Assembly (NCBI RefSeq): GCF_008630065.1
Contig: NZ_VWPL01000003.1
Location: forward strand, 62,001 to 126,000
Direction of reading: 5' to 3'
DNA length: 64,000 bases
From: Blastochloris sulfoviridis
GTDB lineage: Bacteria > Pseudomonadota > Alphaproteobacteria > Rhizobiales > Xanthobacteraceae
Part shown: one piece after another, positions 36,472 to 46,691 of the stretch
How positions within the stretch are numbered: position 1 is the stretch's first letter
How the letters are laid out: each line of letters starts with the position of its first letter
Made by a program: the position numbers and the translations under genes
Notes under the pieces: generated by a model
What the model saw: the letters and a program-made list of their open reading frames with translations, nothing else
The model's database searches: none
What the model was told of the DNA's origin: nothing

Positions 36472-36930
36472 TCAAGCGTGCGGTTGGGGCCGCGGCGGCA
36501 CCGACACCCAGGCTTCGCCGTCCAGCACCACCTTGCCGTCCACCGTCGCCTCGCAGTGCAGGCGCGCCCGCCGGCCCTTCTCGACCAACTCGGCCACCTC
36601 CACCGACACCGCCACCACGTCGCCGATCTTCACCGGCGCGTGGAAGTTCAGGGTCTGCGAGCGGTAGATCGCGCCCGGCCCCGGCAGCCGGGTTCCGACC
36701 ACCGCCGAGATCAGGCTCGCCGTGTAGAGGCCGTGGGCGATGCGGCCGCCGAACCGGGTGCCGGCGGCATAGAGGTCGCACAGATGGATGGGATTGTGGT
36801 CGCCCGACAGATCCGCGAAGCCGACGATGTCGTCGGACATCACCGTCTTCATGATGCTTTCGCGCATGCCGACGGCGAGATCCTCGAAATACAGGCTTCG
36901 CATACCCAGGCGGGTCTGAACGTCGCTCAA
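36472..36930 (-). CDS. MaoC-like (R)-specific enoyl-CoA hydratase
   Basis: The product has 152 residues with a single hot-dog fold. The hydratase motif is FADLSGDHNPIHL (catalytic Asp and His), followed by RFGGRIAHGLYTASL. Such proteins hydrate trans-enoyl-CoA to (R)-3-hydroxyacyl-CoA, in beta-oxidation or polyhydroxyalkanoate supply. I use a TTG start at 36930 because GGAGG stands 5 bases before it. The ATG at 36903 has no ribosome site but is close to the family start. Confidence 0.88.
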   Translation of the reverse strand: MSDVQTRLGMRSLYFEDLAVGMRESIMKTVMSDDIVGFADLSGDHNPIHLCDLYAAGTRFGGRIAHGLYTASLISAVVGTRLPGPGAIYRSQTLNFHAPVKIGDVVAVSVEVAELVEKGRRARLHCEATVDGKVVLDGEAWVSVPPRPQPHA

Positions 36931-37141
36931 TGCAACCTCCGTGTTTGGTATCAGGATGCTGAACTTCGTGCTGCACCGCAATACGCCATAGGTCGCGGCC
37001 GCCGGTCCGGGGGATTAACCGGATGTTCAAAGCTCTTCGCTAAATTGCCCAAGTACAGGGGGACGTTCGGACAGAGAGAGACTCTGCCGGATTGGTCCAT
37101 GATAGGCGCAACGTCGCCGGATTGCCGACGGAGTAGAAGAA

Positions 37142-37525
37142 ATGGCTGTCGACCTTGCGATGCCCATCTTGGTTGTCGATGATTACAGCACGATGGTCCG
37201 CATCATACGGAATCTTCTGAAGCAGCTTGGCTTCGAAGACATTGATGACGCTGCCGATGGCTCCGCCGCTCTCGGCAAGCTGCGCGAGAAGCGCTACGGC
37301 CTTGTGATCTCGGACTGGAACATGGAGCCGATGACCGGCTACGAGCTCCTGAAGGAGGTCCGCGGCGATCCGTCGCTGGCGAAGACGCCCTTCATCATGG
37401 TCACCGCCGAGTCCAAGACCGAGAACGTGATCGCCGCCAAGAAGGCCGGCGTCAACAACTACATCGTCAAGCCGTTCAACGCGCAGACGCTCAAGACGAA
37501 GATCGAAGCCGTCTTTGCCGACTGA
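37142..37525 (+). CDS. CheY-like single-domain response regulator
   Basis: The product has 127 residues. The acidic pair is in ILVVDDYSTM, the phosphorylated Asp in LVISDWNMEPMTG (about residue 60), Thr/Ser in IMVTAES, and Lys in YIVKPFNAQTL. The sequence is closest in style to chemotaxis CheY. It lies 69 bp before a cheZ-like gene, so phosphate removal would be carried out by its neighbour. No other che genes are here. Confidence 0.93.
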   Translation: MAVDLAMPILVVDDYSTMVRIIRNLLKQLGFEDIDDAADGSAALGKLREKRYGLVISDWNMEPMTGYELLKEVRGDPSLAKTPFIMVTAESKTENVIAAKKAGVNNYIVKPFNAQTLKTKIEAVFAD

Positions 37526-37594
37526 CGCCATCAAAGAACACGCACTGACAATCACGATGGCGGCCGGGAAACGGCTGCCCGGGGAGAAAGTTCC

Positions 37595-38479
37595 GTGAGC
37601 GCCTACCAGACGGAGCACCTTGAGCGCATCGTCGATTTTCTGAAGGTCAAAAAGGGGGTTGAAGTGTCCCTGTCGGACGTCGTGGCCCTCGCCGAGATCA
37701 CTGCAGAATCTCTGCAGGCGTTCTTCCTGACGCTGGACAAGGCGGTCTATCGCGAGCTGCGCGAGATCGCCGAATATATCCAGTCGATGAAGGAAGAGAT
37801 CGGCGCGCTGCAGGTGCACGACCTGAAGGAAACGCGCATCCCCGCGGCGGGCCAGGAGCTCGACGCCATCGTCAAGGCGACGGAAGCCGCCACCAACACC
37901 ATCATGACCGCGGCCGAGGAGATCATGGCCGCGCACGCCTCCGACCCCGACGCCTACAAGGCGTTCGTCGACGAGCGGATGATGGCGGTGTTCGAGGCGT
38001 GCTCGTTCCAGGACATCACCGGCCAGCGCGTCGCCAAGGTGGTGCAGACGCTGACGGCGATCGAGACGCGCGTCGCCCGCTTCGCCGCGGCCACCCGCTC
38101 GCGCGACGCCTCCGGCTACGCCACCGCCGAGGAGGCGTCCAAGGCCGCCCGCGCCGAAAAGCTGCTGCTGCATGGGCCGCAGCTCGCCGGCCAGGGCGTC
38201 AGCCAGTCGGACGTCGACAGCATGCTGCGCGGCGGCGCGCCGGCCCAGCCGGCGGCCGTTGCCAAGGCCGCGCCGGCCCAGCCTGCCCCGGCCCAGCCTG
38301 CCCCGGCCAAGCCTGCCCCGGCAAAGGCCGCGCCTGCCCAGCCTGCCCCGGCAAAGGCCGCCGCCCCTGCGCCCAAGCCCGCCGTCGCGCCCGCGCCGGT
38401 CAAGGCGCCGCCGACCGCGCCGGACGCCACGGACGACGTCACCGCCAGCCAGGACGACATCGACAAGCTGTTCGCCTGA
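37595..38479 (+). CDS. cheZ: CheZ-like protein phosphatase
   Basis: The product has 294 residues and starts at a GTG behind GGGGAGAAAG. A four-helix core covers about residues 1-190. It includes ACSFQDITGQRVAKVV, with the Asp and Gln expected for CheZ catalysis. A low-complexity linker made of APAQP and APAKP units follows. The C-terminal peptide SQDDIDKLFA resembles the CheY-binding tail of CheZ. It probably dephosphorylates the CheY encoded next to it. CheZ is less common in alphaproteobacteria than phosphate-sink CheYs, but COG3143 members occur. Confidence 0.88.
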   Translation: MSAYQTEHLERIVDFLKVKKGVEVSLSDVVALAEITAESLQAFFLTLDKAVYRELREIAEYIQSMKEEIGALQVHDLKETRIPAAGQELDAIVKATEAATNTIMTAAEEIMAAHASDPDAYKAFVDERMMAVFEACSFQDITGQRVAKVVQTLTAIETRVARFAAATRSRDASGYATAEEASKAARAEKLLLHGPQLAGQGVSQSDVDSMLRGGAPAQPAAVAKAAPAQPAPAQPAPAKPAPAKAAPAQPAPAKAAAPAPKPAVAPAPVKAPPTAPDATDDVTASQDDIDKLFA

Positions 38480-38525
38480 CAGGGGTTCCGGCCCGCAAGG
38501 GCCGGCCCTCACCACGCCAGAGCCC

Positions 38526-39401
38526 TCACCACGCCAGGTGGTGCATCGTCGCCACCGGCCGCACCAGCGCGGCCGAGAACAGCGTCGCCAGCGCCGCCGC
38601 CCCTTCGCGGGTCGCCGGGTCGCCGACCTCGCCGGCATGGATGCCGGCCAGGATGAACAGGCAGTCGAGCCCCTGCGCCGCCGCGCCGGCAAGGTCGGTG
38701 CGCACGGAATCGCCGATCGCCAGCACGCGGGCCGGATCGACCGGCGCGCCGCGCAGCGCCGCCGCCTCGGCCAGCGCCTGCCGGTAGATCGGCGGGTGCG
38801 GCTTGCCGGCATAGAGCACCTCGCCGTCCATCGCGGCGTAGAGGTCGGCGATGGCGCCGGCGCAATAGATCAGCCGGCCGCCGCGCTCCACCACCACGTC
38901 CGGGTTGCCGCACACCATCATCAGCCGGCGGGCCAGCACGTCCTGCAGCAGCGCCCGGTAGTCCTCGGGCGTCTCCACCTCGTCGTTCCACGGCCCGGTG
39001 CACAGCACCAGCTCGGCCTCGTCGAGAGGCACCCGCCTTGCGTCGAGCCCCTCGAACAGCGGCAGGTCGCGGTCCGGCCCGATATGGAACACTCGCACGC
39101 CCGGCCGTGCCGCCAGCACCGCGCGCGACACGTCGCCCGAGGCGACGATGGCGTCGAACGCGCCCTCCGGCACGCCATAGCCGGCGAGTTGCGGCACCAC
39201 CGCCCGGCCCGGCCGCGGCGCATTGGAAACCAGCACCACGGTGCCGCCGCCGGTGCGGAAGCGCTGCAGCGCCTCGCAGGCCGGCGCGTGGGCCGCGGCG
39301 CCGTCATGGATCACCCCCCACACGTCGCAGAGCAGCACGTCATAGCGGCCGGCCAGCGCCGACAGGCCGGCGATCATCGGCGGCAAAGAGGATGTGAGCA
39401 T
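38526..39401 (-). CDS. HAD-superfamily IIA hydrolase (TIGR01459 type)
   Basis: The product has 291 residues from the ATG at 39401. Motif I is LLCDVWGVIHDG, motif II VVLVSNAPRPG, motif III region YAGKPHPPIYRQA, and motif IV IGDSVRTDLAGA. These define a subfamily IIA phosphatase of the NagD type. In Rhizobiales it stays close to ribF and ileS, which hints at, but does not show, a role in nucleotide or flavin phosphate metabolism. Confidence 0.88.
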   Translation of the reverse strand: MLTSSLPPMIAGLSALAGRYDVLLCDVWGVIHDGAAAHAPACEALQRFRTGGGTVVLVSNAPRPGRAVVPQLAGYGVPEGAFDAIVASGDVSRAVLAARPGVRVFHIGPDRDLPLFEGLDARRVPLDEAELVLCTGPWNDEVETPEDYRALLQDVLARRLMMVCGNPDVVVERGGRLIYCAGAIADLYAAMDGEVLYAGKPHPPIYRQALAEAAALRGAPVDPARVLAIGDSVRTDLAGAAAQGLDCLFILAGIHAGEVGDPATREGAAALATLFSAALVRPVATMHHLAW

Positions 39402-39578
39402 CGGGGGGCCGTGAGGTTGGACGGTGACGGTTGGCGGATGGGGCGACTCGGCGCGCGAACACATAGGCCGAACGCGCGCCGCCGAAAATGGCCGCGGGGC
39501 GGAATGGCCGGCATGACAGGCGGTCATCCCAGGCAAGCGGCGAAGCCGGGAGAGCCGGGGTCGCCCTTCTCCGTGCCT

Positions 39579-39690
39579 CGTCATCCCGGGCGGAGCGAAG
39601 CGAAGACCGGGATCGTCATCCGGAAAAGGCACCCCTTTCCGGAAAACGGTCCCGGGTCGCGGGCGCCTTGCGCCCTTGCCCGGGACGACA
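39579..39690. repeat. single copy of the CATCCCGGG inverted-repeat family
   Basis: It starts CGTCATCCCGGGCGGAGCG and ends CTTGCCCGGGACGACAG, with an inner pair around TCATCCGGAAAAG. It is related to the tandem array at 17618-18143. It fills the space upstream of the HAD gene and downstream of hisS; 39402-39705 has no gene. Confidence 0.85.
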
Positions 39691-39705
39691 GCCCTGCAAC
39701 ACGCG

Positions 39706-41355
39706 TCAAACGGTATGCCGCGCCAGGATCTCGCGGATCGCGGCCGGAAGCTCGGCCTCGGCGGCCTCGAACTGGGCGAGGCGCTGGGCGCGGTATTCGG
39801 CGTTGGTCTCGATCGCCTTGGCCTGCTCGGCGCCCTCGATCAGATCCTTCACCACCGCCTTGCCGGCTTCCGCCTCGCTCTCGCCGATCATGATGGCGAC
39901 GACGCAGCGCCGCTTGTCGGCATAGCGCAGGCCGCCCTTGAACGAGCCGCCGCCGAGATACATTTCGGCGGCGAAACCGGGCAGCGCGCGCAATGCCTCA
40001 TCGTCGCGGAGCCGCTGCACCAGCCGCATGCAGTGCGGCGCCAGGGCCGCCGTGCGCGGCACCACCACGACGGGGCCCGCCGGCTCGGCGGAGGCGAGCT
40101 TGCCGAGCTTCTGCAGGGCGGCGGCGAGGCGCGACACGCCGATCGAGAAGCCGGTGGCCGGCACCTTCTCGCCGCGGAAGCGCGAGACCAGCCCGTCATA
40201 GCGGCCGCCGCCGCCGACCGAGCCGAACCGCACCGGCTTGCCGTCGTCGCCGGGGATCTCGAAGGTCAGCTCAGCCTCGAACACCGGGCCGGTGTAGTAT
40301 TCGAGGCCGCGAACGACGGAGGGATCGATGCGAATGCGGTCGCGGGCAAAGCCTGCCTTTTCGACTAAACGACTGATCTCGATAAGTTCGCGAATTCCTG
40401 TTTCAAGCGTATCATTCCATTCGAGTTGGTTCTTGCGTAACAAGTCCCATGTTACGAAACCGAACATGTCCACCGTTAGGTAATTCGACTCAATGAACTC
40501 CAGGTCTTGAATGAAGGAGCGCTCGCGTTCTGCCCAACCAACGTGGGCAAGAGGGATGTTCTTGATTGAATCCCAAGGTATTTGAGGAGACCCTTGGCCG
40601 GGCCGAAACAGAGTGGCCACCAAGTCAGCGATGTTTTCGTCCAGCCCCGCGCCCTTCGTAAAATCGCCACTCTCATCCTTGCGGCCCGGTCCCAGCAACA
40701 GCCGCACGCCCTCGACGCCCAGCCGGTCCAGCTTGTCGATCGCCCTTAACACCGTCAGCCGCCGCCCGGCATTCGCGTCGCCGGCGAGGCCGATCGCCTC
40801 CATCACCCCGTCGAGAACCTTGCGGTTGTTGACCTTGATCACATAGTCGCCGCGCGCGATGCCCAGCGCCTCCAGCGTGTCGGCGGCCATCATGCAGATC
40901 TCGGCATCGGCCGCGACCGAGCCCGAGCCCACCGTGTCGGCGTCGAACTGCATGAACTGGCGGAAGCGGCCCGGCCCCGGCTTCTCGTTGCGGAACACCC
41001 AGCCCGCCCGGTAGCTGCGGTAGGGCTTGGGCAGCCGGTCGAAATTCTCCGCCACGTAGCGCGCCAGCGGCGCGGTGAGGTCGTAGCGCAACGACAGCCA
41101 CTGCTCGTCGTCGTCCTGCAGCGAAAAGACGCCCTCGTTCGGCCGGTCCTGGTCGGGCAGGAATTTTCCCAGCGCGTCGGTGTATTCGAACGCCGGGGTC
41201 TCGACCGCCTCGAAGCCGTAGCGCTCATAGACCTTGCGGATGGTGTCCAGCATGTCGCGGGTGGCGGCAAGCTCGGCCGGGCCGCGGTCGGCAAAGCCGC
41301 GCGGCAGGCGGGCGCTCACGCGATGGGGCTTCTTGTCGGGCTTCGATTCGGACAT
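39706..41355 (-). CDS. hisS: histidyl-tRNA synthetase with an atypical insertion
   Basis: The class II synthetase has 549 residues. Motif 1 region [20 protein letters not shown], motif 2 [20 protein letters not shown] and the HisA motif [15 protein letters not shown] are clear, as is motif 3 [13 protein letters not shown]. Residues about 230-340, between DFTKGAG and IDPSVVRG, are encoded by a stretch of about 43% GC in a gene of about 68%. They are about 40 residues longer than I remember for Rhodopseudomonas and Methylobacterium. The rest looks native. This part is the HisRS insertion domain, which touches the tRNA acceptor arm. Confidence 0.97.
   Translation of the reverse strand: MSESKPDKKPHRVSARLPRGFADRGPAELAATRDMLDTIRKVYERYGFEAVETPAFEYTDALGKFLPDQDRPNEGVFSLQDDDEQWLSLRYDLTAPLARYVAENFDRLPKPYRSYRAGWVFRNEKPGPGRFRQFMQFDADTVGSGSVAADAEICMMAADTLEALGIARGDYVIKVNNRKVLDGVMEAIGLAGDANAGRRLTVLRAIDKLDRLGVEGVRLLLGPGRKDESGDFTKGAGLDENIADLVATLFRPGQGSPQIPWDSIKNIPLAHVGWAERERSFIQDLEFIESNYLTVDMFGFVTWDLLRKNQLEWNDTLETGIRELIEISRLVEKAGFARDRIRIDPSVVRGLEYYTGPVFEAELTFEIPGDDGKPVRFGSVGGGGRYDGLVSRFRGEKVPATGFSIGVSRLAAALQKLGKLASAEPAGPVVVVPRTAALAPHCMRLVQRLRDDEALRALPGFAAEMYLGGGSFKGGLRYADKRRCVVAIMIGESEAEAGKAVVKDLIEGAEQAKAIETNAEYRAQRLAQFEAAEAELPAAIREILARHTV
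40335..40668 (-). other. low-GC insertion patch within hisS
   Basis: By hand count, 40381-40440 has 25 G/C of 60 and 40441-40500 about 27 of 60, against about two thirds in flanking hisS. The edges are sharp (near ATCGATGCG on one side and the CCTTGCGGCCCGG region on the other), and the frame is kept throughout. Confidence 0.85.
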
Positions 41356-41447
41356 GGCTCTCTCGGGTCCGGAGCCTCGCTCCGGTCCGGACCGGGGCTC
41401 CAACATCGTCATGGTCGCGTCGTCTGCGGCGTCCGGGCGATCCCTTC

Positions 41448-41598
41448 TTCCCTCTCCCCTTGCGGGAGAGGGTGCCGAGCGATCGAAAGATCGCGAGGCG
41501 GGTGAGGGGTGAAATCGAACGGGCTTGACGAACCCCTCACCCGGCTCGACCTCGCTGACGCTCGGTCTCGGCACCCTCTCCCGCAAGGGGAGAGGGAA
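41448..41598. repeat. inverted-repeat element upstream of hisS
   Basis: The fourth CTCTCCCC family member in the window has outer arms TTCCCTCTCCCCTTGCGG and CCGCAAGGGGAGAGGGAA. It lies about 90 bp before the hisS start and could separate hisS from the divergent gene at 41779. Confidence 0.85.
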
Positions 41599-41679
41599 GA
41601 AGCGCGGTCCTGGCGATGGAGGCTCGAACCCGACCATCCGAAGACTGGCTATACCGCAGACACGCTCGGCCGGGTGCTA

Positions 41680-41716
41680 GCGCATTCTCCGCGAAAGTGG
41701 AAACCGGTTTTGCGAA
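41680..41716. repeat. half copy of the RIME-like element
   Basis: Only the first hairpin region remains: GCATTCTCCGCGAAAGTGG, then AAACCGGTTTTGCGAA. The right part is replaced by other sequence. Apart from the two repeats, 41356-41778 shows nothing. Confidence 0.65.
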
Positions 41717-41778
41717 CGGAGGCGTCGCGGCCCGGGGCGGGGGCTGGCGGCAGCGCCGGCCGACACTATCTTGGATCC

Positions 41779-42207
41779 ATGATCACAAAGCCCGCCATCC
41801 TCGCCGCCGCCGGCCTGTTGGCCGGCCTCGCCATCGCGCCGATTTCGGAGCCGGCGCGCGCCCAGACGCCGGTCTATGTGCCGAGCATGGGCTCGGCCCC
41901 CACCGTGCGGATGCCGTCCAGTTCCTCATCCGCCAGGCCGCGGGTCTATGTGCCCGAGACCGGGGTGAGCGGGCGGCGCCAGCGCACCTCGCCCCGCATC
42001 CAGACGGCGCCCCTGCAACGCTACGACAACCGCAGCGCCACCGTGCCGATGCCGAGCGCACCCAATGCCGGGCGCATCGACGTGCCCGGCCGCGCCCGCC
42101 GCAACGAGACGTTCCAGGACCGGGCGATCCGCTGCAACCAATATGGCGCGCTCTATGGCCCCAAGGACCGGGCGGCCTTCGGCAACGCCTGCATCAACGG
42201 CAATTGA
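41779..42207 (+). CDS. small exported protein of unknown function
   Basis: The product has 142 residues. A Sec signal peptide (MITKPAILAAAGLLAGLAIA, cleaved near EPARAQ) is followed by a Ser/Pro/Arg-rich low-complexity middle with a repeated VYVP motif. The C-terminus is more conserved-looking, with two cysteines (FQDRAIRCNQYGALYG and AFGNACINGN) that may form a disulfide. I have the impression of similar proteins in other Rhizobiales, but know no function. Confidence 0.78.
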   Translation: MITKPAILAAAGLLAGLAIAPISEPARAQTPVYVPSMGSAPTVRMPSSSSSARPRVYVPETGVSGRRQRTSPRIQTAPLQRYDNRSATVPMPSAPNAGRIDVPGRARRNETFQDRAIRCNQYGALYGPKDRAAFGNACINGN

Positions 42208-42221
42208 GACGGGCGCGTCGC

Positions 42222-42526
42222 GGGATTTCGTCGTTTCAGGGCGAGGCGCTTTCGTCGTCCCGGGCGAGGGGCTTTCGTCGTCCCGGGCGAGCAACGCGAG
42301 ACCCGGGACCGTCATCCGGAAATGGGCCTCTTTCGGCAGACGATCCCGGCTCGCGCGGCGGGCGCCGCTTGGCCGGGATGACAACACTCATTGAAGGGTC
42401 GTCATCCCGGGCGAGGCGCTTTCGTCGTCCCGGGCGAGCAACGCGAGACCCGGGACCGTCATCCGGAAAGGCCAATCCCCGCACGATCCCGGCTCGCGCG
42501 GCTTGCGCCGCTTGGCCGGGATGACC
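42222..42526. repeat. double copy of the CATCCCGGG inverted-repeat family
   Basis: Two consecutive units share CTTTCGTCGTCCCGGGCGAG and AACGCGAGACCCGGGACCGT and end CTTGGCCGGGATGAC. They fill the whole gap 42208-42539 between two convergent genes. Confidence 0.85.
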
Positions 42527-42539
42527 CCAGAACCAAAAC

Positions 42540-43913
<1,374 letters not shown>

Positions 43914-44028
43914 GTCCAGGCGACCCCTCGACCAGGACGATTGCGCGGAGCCTGCCGGGATGCCCCGCTCCACATGCCGCAACCTTCGCCGAACAGGGTA
44001 AAAAAAGCGTTGGCACTGCGGCCTTCCC

Positions 44029-44076
44029 GGAAATTGCCCAGGAAATTGCCCAGGAAATTGCCAAGGAAAATGCGAA
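44029..44076. repeat. four 12-bp tandem repeats upstream of two divergent genes
   Basis: The units are GGAAATTGCCCA twice, GGAAATTGCCAA, then GGAAAATGCGAA. They lie in the 265-bp space between the divergent sigma-54 activator and aminotransferase genes, a good place for regulator binding. No -24/-12 promoter matched well. Confidence 0.8.
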
Positions 44077-44119
44077 GCTGGGCCGGCGTTTGCGCCCGCG
44101 GTCGTGTCCCCATGGTACT

Positions 44120-44148
44120 TTGACAGGCACCGGCGGCGGGACCAGTGT
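44120..44148 (+). promoter_or_regulatory. possible promoter of the aminotransferase gene
   Basis: A perfect -35 TTGACA (44120-44125) has a 17-bp spacer, but the -10 CAGTGT is poor. It is 31 bp before the chosen ATG at 44179. Confidence 0.35.
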
Positions 44149-44178
44149 GGCCCGAGCATCAGACCAACAGGATCCGCT

Positions 44179-45522
44179 ATGACCGCTCCGTCCGCGCGCG
44201 CCGCAGCCAATCTTGCGCCCAACGATCTCGAAAGCTTCTGGATGCCGTTTACGCCCAACCGGGCGTTCAAGGCGGCGCCGCGGCTGATCGTCGGCGCCGA
44301 TGGGCTGGACTATATGACCACCGACGGCCGCCGCATCATCGACGGCACATCCGGCCTATGGTGTTGCAATGCCGGGCATAATCGCGCGCCGATCGTCGCG
44401 GCGATCCGCCGCCAGGCGGGCGAGCTCGACTATGCCCCGCCCTTCCAGTTCGGCCATCCCAAGGCGTTCGAGGCGGCAAGCCGCATCGCCGCGCTGGCGC
44501 CGGGCGACCTCGACCACGTGTTCTTCGCCAATTCGGGCTCGGAGGCGGTCGACACCGCGCTGAAGATTGCGCTGGCCTATCAGAATGTTACGGGCAAGGG
44601 CAGCCGCACCCGGCTGATCGGGCGCGAGCGCGGCTATCACGGCGTCGGCTTCGGCGGCATCTCGGTCGGCGGCATCGTCGGCAACCGCAAGCTGTATGGC
44701 ACATTGCTCACCGGCGTCGATCATCTGCCGACAACCTACAATCGCGAAGCCCAGGCTTTCACCAAGGGCGAGCCGGAGTGGGGCGCCCACCTCGCCCTTG
44801 AGCTGGAGCGCATCGTCGGCCTGCACGACGCCTCGACCATCGCCGCCGTCATCGTCGAGCCGATGGCCGGCTCGACCGGCGTGCTGCCCTCGCCGAAGGG
44901 CTACCTGCAGACGCTGCGGGCGATCTGTGACAAATACGGAATATTGCTTATATTCGACGAGGTGATCACCGGCTTCGGCCGGCTGGGCTTTGCCTTCGCC
45001 GCCGAGCGCTACGGCGTGGTGCCGGACATCCTCACCTTCGCCAAGGCGGTCAATTCCGGCACCGTGCCGATGGGCGGCGCCATCGTGAGGAAGCCCGTCT
45101 TCGACGCCTTCATGCAGGGACCGGAAGGCGCGATCGAGCTGCCGCACGGCTACACCTATTCCGCCCACCCGCTGGCGTCGGCGGCGGCGGTGGCCGCGCT
45201 CGACCTCTATCGCGACGAGGGCCTGTTCGAGCGCGCCCGCGCGCTGGAGCCGGTCTGGGCCGACGCGGTGATGGGGCTGAAAAGCCTGCCCGGCATTCTC
45301 GACATCCGCACCATCGGGCTCGCGGCCGGCATCGACATCGAACCGCGCCCCGGCGCGGCCGGCCGGCGGGCCTACGAGGTGATGGTGGCGGCCTATGAGG
45401 CCGGCGCCATGGTGCGCGTCACCGCCGACACCATCGCCCTGTCGCCGCCGCTGATCGTCGACGAGGCGACCATCGGCCGGCTGGTCGGCATCCTGGCCGG
45501 GGCGATCCGCAAGGTAGGGTGA
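44179..45522 (+). CDS. class III (omega-amino acid:pyruvate) aminotransferase
   Basis: The product has 447 residues. It includes NSGSEAVDTALKIALAYQ (phosphate binding), GRERGYHGVGFGG, the Asp in LLIFDEVITGFGRLG, and the PLP lysine in LTFAKAVNSGTVPMGG. The start SFWMPFTPNRAFKAAPRLI is typical of beta-alanine/omega-amino acid:pyruvate transaminases, which transfer amino groups from beta-alanine or amines to pyruvate. The exact substrate cannot be read. It is transcribed away from the sigma-54 activator, which might regulate it (inference). Confidence 0.92.
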   Translation: MTAPSARAAANLAPNDLESFWMPFTPNRAFKAAPRLIVGADGLDYMTTDGRRIIDGTSGLWCCNAGHNRAPIVAAIRRQAGELDYAPPFQFGHPKAFEAASRIAALAPGDLDHVFFANSGSEAVDTALKIALAYQNVTGKGSRTRLIGRERGYHGVGFGGISVGGIVGNRKLYGTLLTGVDHLPTTYNREAQAFTKGEPEWGAHLALELERIVGLHDASTIAAVIVEPMAGSTGVLPSPKGYLQTLRAICDKYGILLIFDEVITGFGRLGFAFAAERYGVVPDILTFAKAVNSGTVPMGGAIVRKPVFDAFMQGPEGAIELPHGYTYSAHPLASAAAVAALDLYRDEGLFERARALEPVWADAVMGLKSLPGILDIRTIGLAAGIDIEPRPGAAGRRAYEVMVAAYEAGAMVRVTADTIALSPPLIVDEATIGRLVGILAGAIRKVG

Positions 45523-45616
45523 CGGCGCCCGCGCCACGGCTGGAGCCGCCCCCGCGGGAGCGGATATTGGGGTTTCGGATATTGGCTTTGCGGAAAACGT
45601 TTTATATATCAATAAC

Positions 45617-46594
45617 TTATAGCGTCCGGCTGCCGCCGAGCCGCAGGCCCGGCGCCGGGCGTTCCTGCAGCACCTCGCGGCGGAAGCGGTAGAGCGCCGC
45701 CGGCCGGCCGCCGGTGGTCATCGAGGTCTCGCCGGTCGGCTCCACCAGCGCGCCGGCCTCCACCAGCCGCCGGAAGTTCTGCTTGTGCAGGTGCCGCCCG
45801 GAGATCGCCTCGACCGTGCGCTGCAGCGTGGTGAGGGTGAACTCGGCCGGCATCAGCTCGAACACCACCGGGCGGTATTTCAGCTTGGCGCGCAGCCGGG
45901 CGATGGCGGTAGCCAGGATGCGGCGGTGGTCGAACCGCATCGGCTCGCCGAGCGGCGGCAGGTCACCGCGCGCCAGCGCCGCCTCGCGGCCGTCGCGCGC
46001 CGCCTCCGCCACCAGGCCGGCCTCGTAGAGCAGCTCGTAGCGGTCGAGCACCTTCTCCTCGTCCCACGGCACCGCCTCGCCGCCGAAGGCGAGCCGCACC
46101 CGCTCGCGCCGGCCGAGCGCGCGGCCGGGCTCGCAGGCCGGGCCGGCCTGGGCCCAGCGGTCGATCTCCGGCAGCACGAGCGCGTCGAGGATGCGCGGCC
46201 GCCCGCCGCGCCAGTCCTCCCACGGGAAGAAGCGGTACCACGGCAGGAAGCCGGCGCCGGCGGCGGCCAGCGCCGCCTTGTCCTCCGGCAGGCGGGTCAG
46301 CGCCAGATAGCCCACCGACACCACGTGCGGGCCGGTGTCGCCCTCCTTGGCGTGGCGGCCGCGGTCGCCGAACGTGTAGAGCTGCTCGACATAGCCGATG
46401 TCGAGCGCGCTCTGCTCGGCGACGAAGGCGCGCAGCGCGATCTCGAACGTCCGGTGGGCGAGCGGGTCGAACGGACCATAGGGCAGGCCGAGCTCGCGGC
46501 CGGTGCGCGCCGCCAGGATCAGCGGCTGGTCGGCATCGACGGCGACGATGGCGGCGGCGAGGCCGATCTCGAGGGGCGTGCGCTGATCGCTCAT
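45617..46594 (-). CDS. nadQ: Nudix-related NAD regulator (NadQ/COG4111 type)
   Basis: The product has 325 residues. A Nudix-like N-terminal domain (IGLAAAIVAVDADQPLILAA to about residue 160) lacks the catalytic REx2EExG box, so it should bind but not hydrolyse its ligand. The C-terminal winged helix (FTLTTLQRTVEAISGRHLHK and RPAALYRFRREVL) resembles NrtR. This layout matches the alphaproteobacterial NAD regulator family I know as NadQ (COG4111), a repressor of nad genes. nadA-nadB-nadC is 6 kb away with a perfect palindrome at its promoter. It follows a tyrosine phosphatase and an HD hydrolase gene on the same strand. A much longer open frame upstream is a GC artefact. Confidence 0.75.
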   Translation of the reverse strand: MSDQRTPLEIGLAAAIVAVDADQPLILAARTGRELGLPYGPFDPLAHRTFEIALRAFVAEQSALDIGYVEQLYTFGDRGRHAKEGDTGPHVVSVGYLALTRLPEDKAALAAAGAGFLPWYRFFPWEDWRGGRPRILDALVLPEIDRWAQAGPACEPGRALGRRERVRLAFGGEAVPWDEEKVLDRYELLYEAGLVAEAARDGREAALARGDLPPLGEPMRFDHRRILATAIARLRAKLKYRPVVFELMPAEFTLTTLQRTVEAISGRHLHKQNFRRLVEAGALVEPTGETSMTTGGRPAALYRFRREVLQERPAPGLRLGGSRTL

Positions 46595-46691
46595 CCGCAA
46601 CTCGCTGGTCCGCAACTGACGCTCATCGGTGGGTCCGGGCGGTGGTACCGCCCGGGTGCTGCCATCCTTATGCGCGAGGAGCGGGCGCGGC

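Noticed and set aside
43995-44030. Sigma-54 (-24/-12) promoter at TTGGCACTGCGG
   Set aside because: The -24 half fits but the -12 half should read TTGC and instead reads CTTC.
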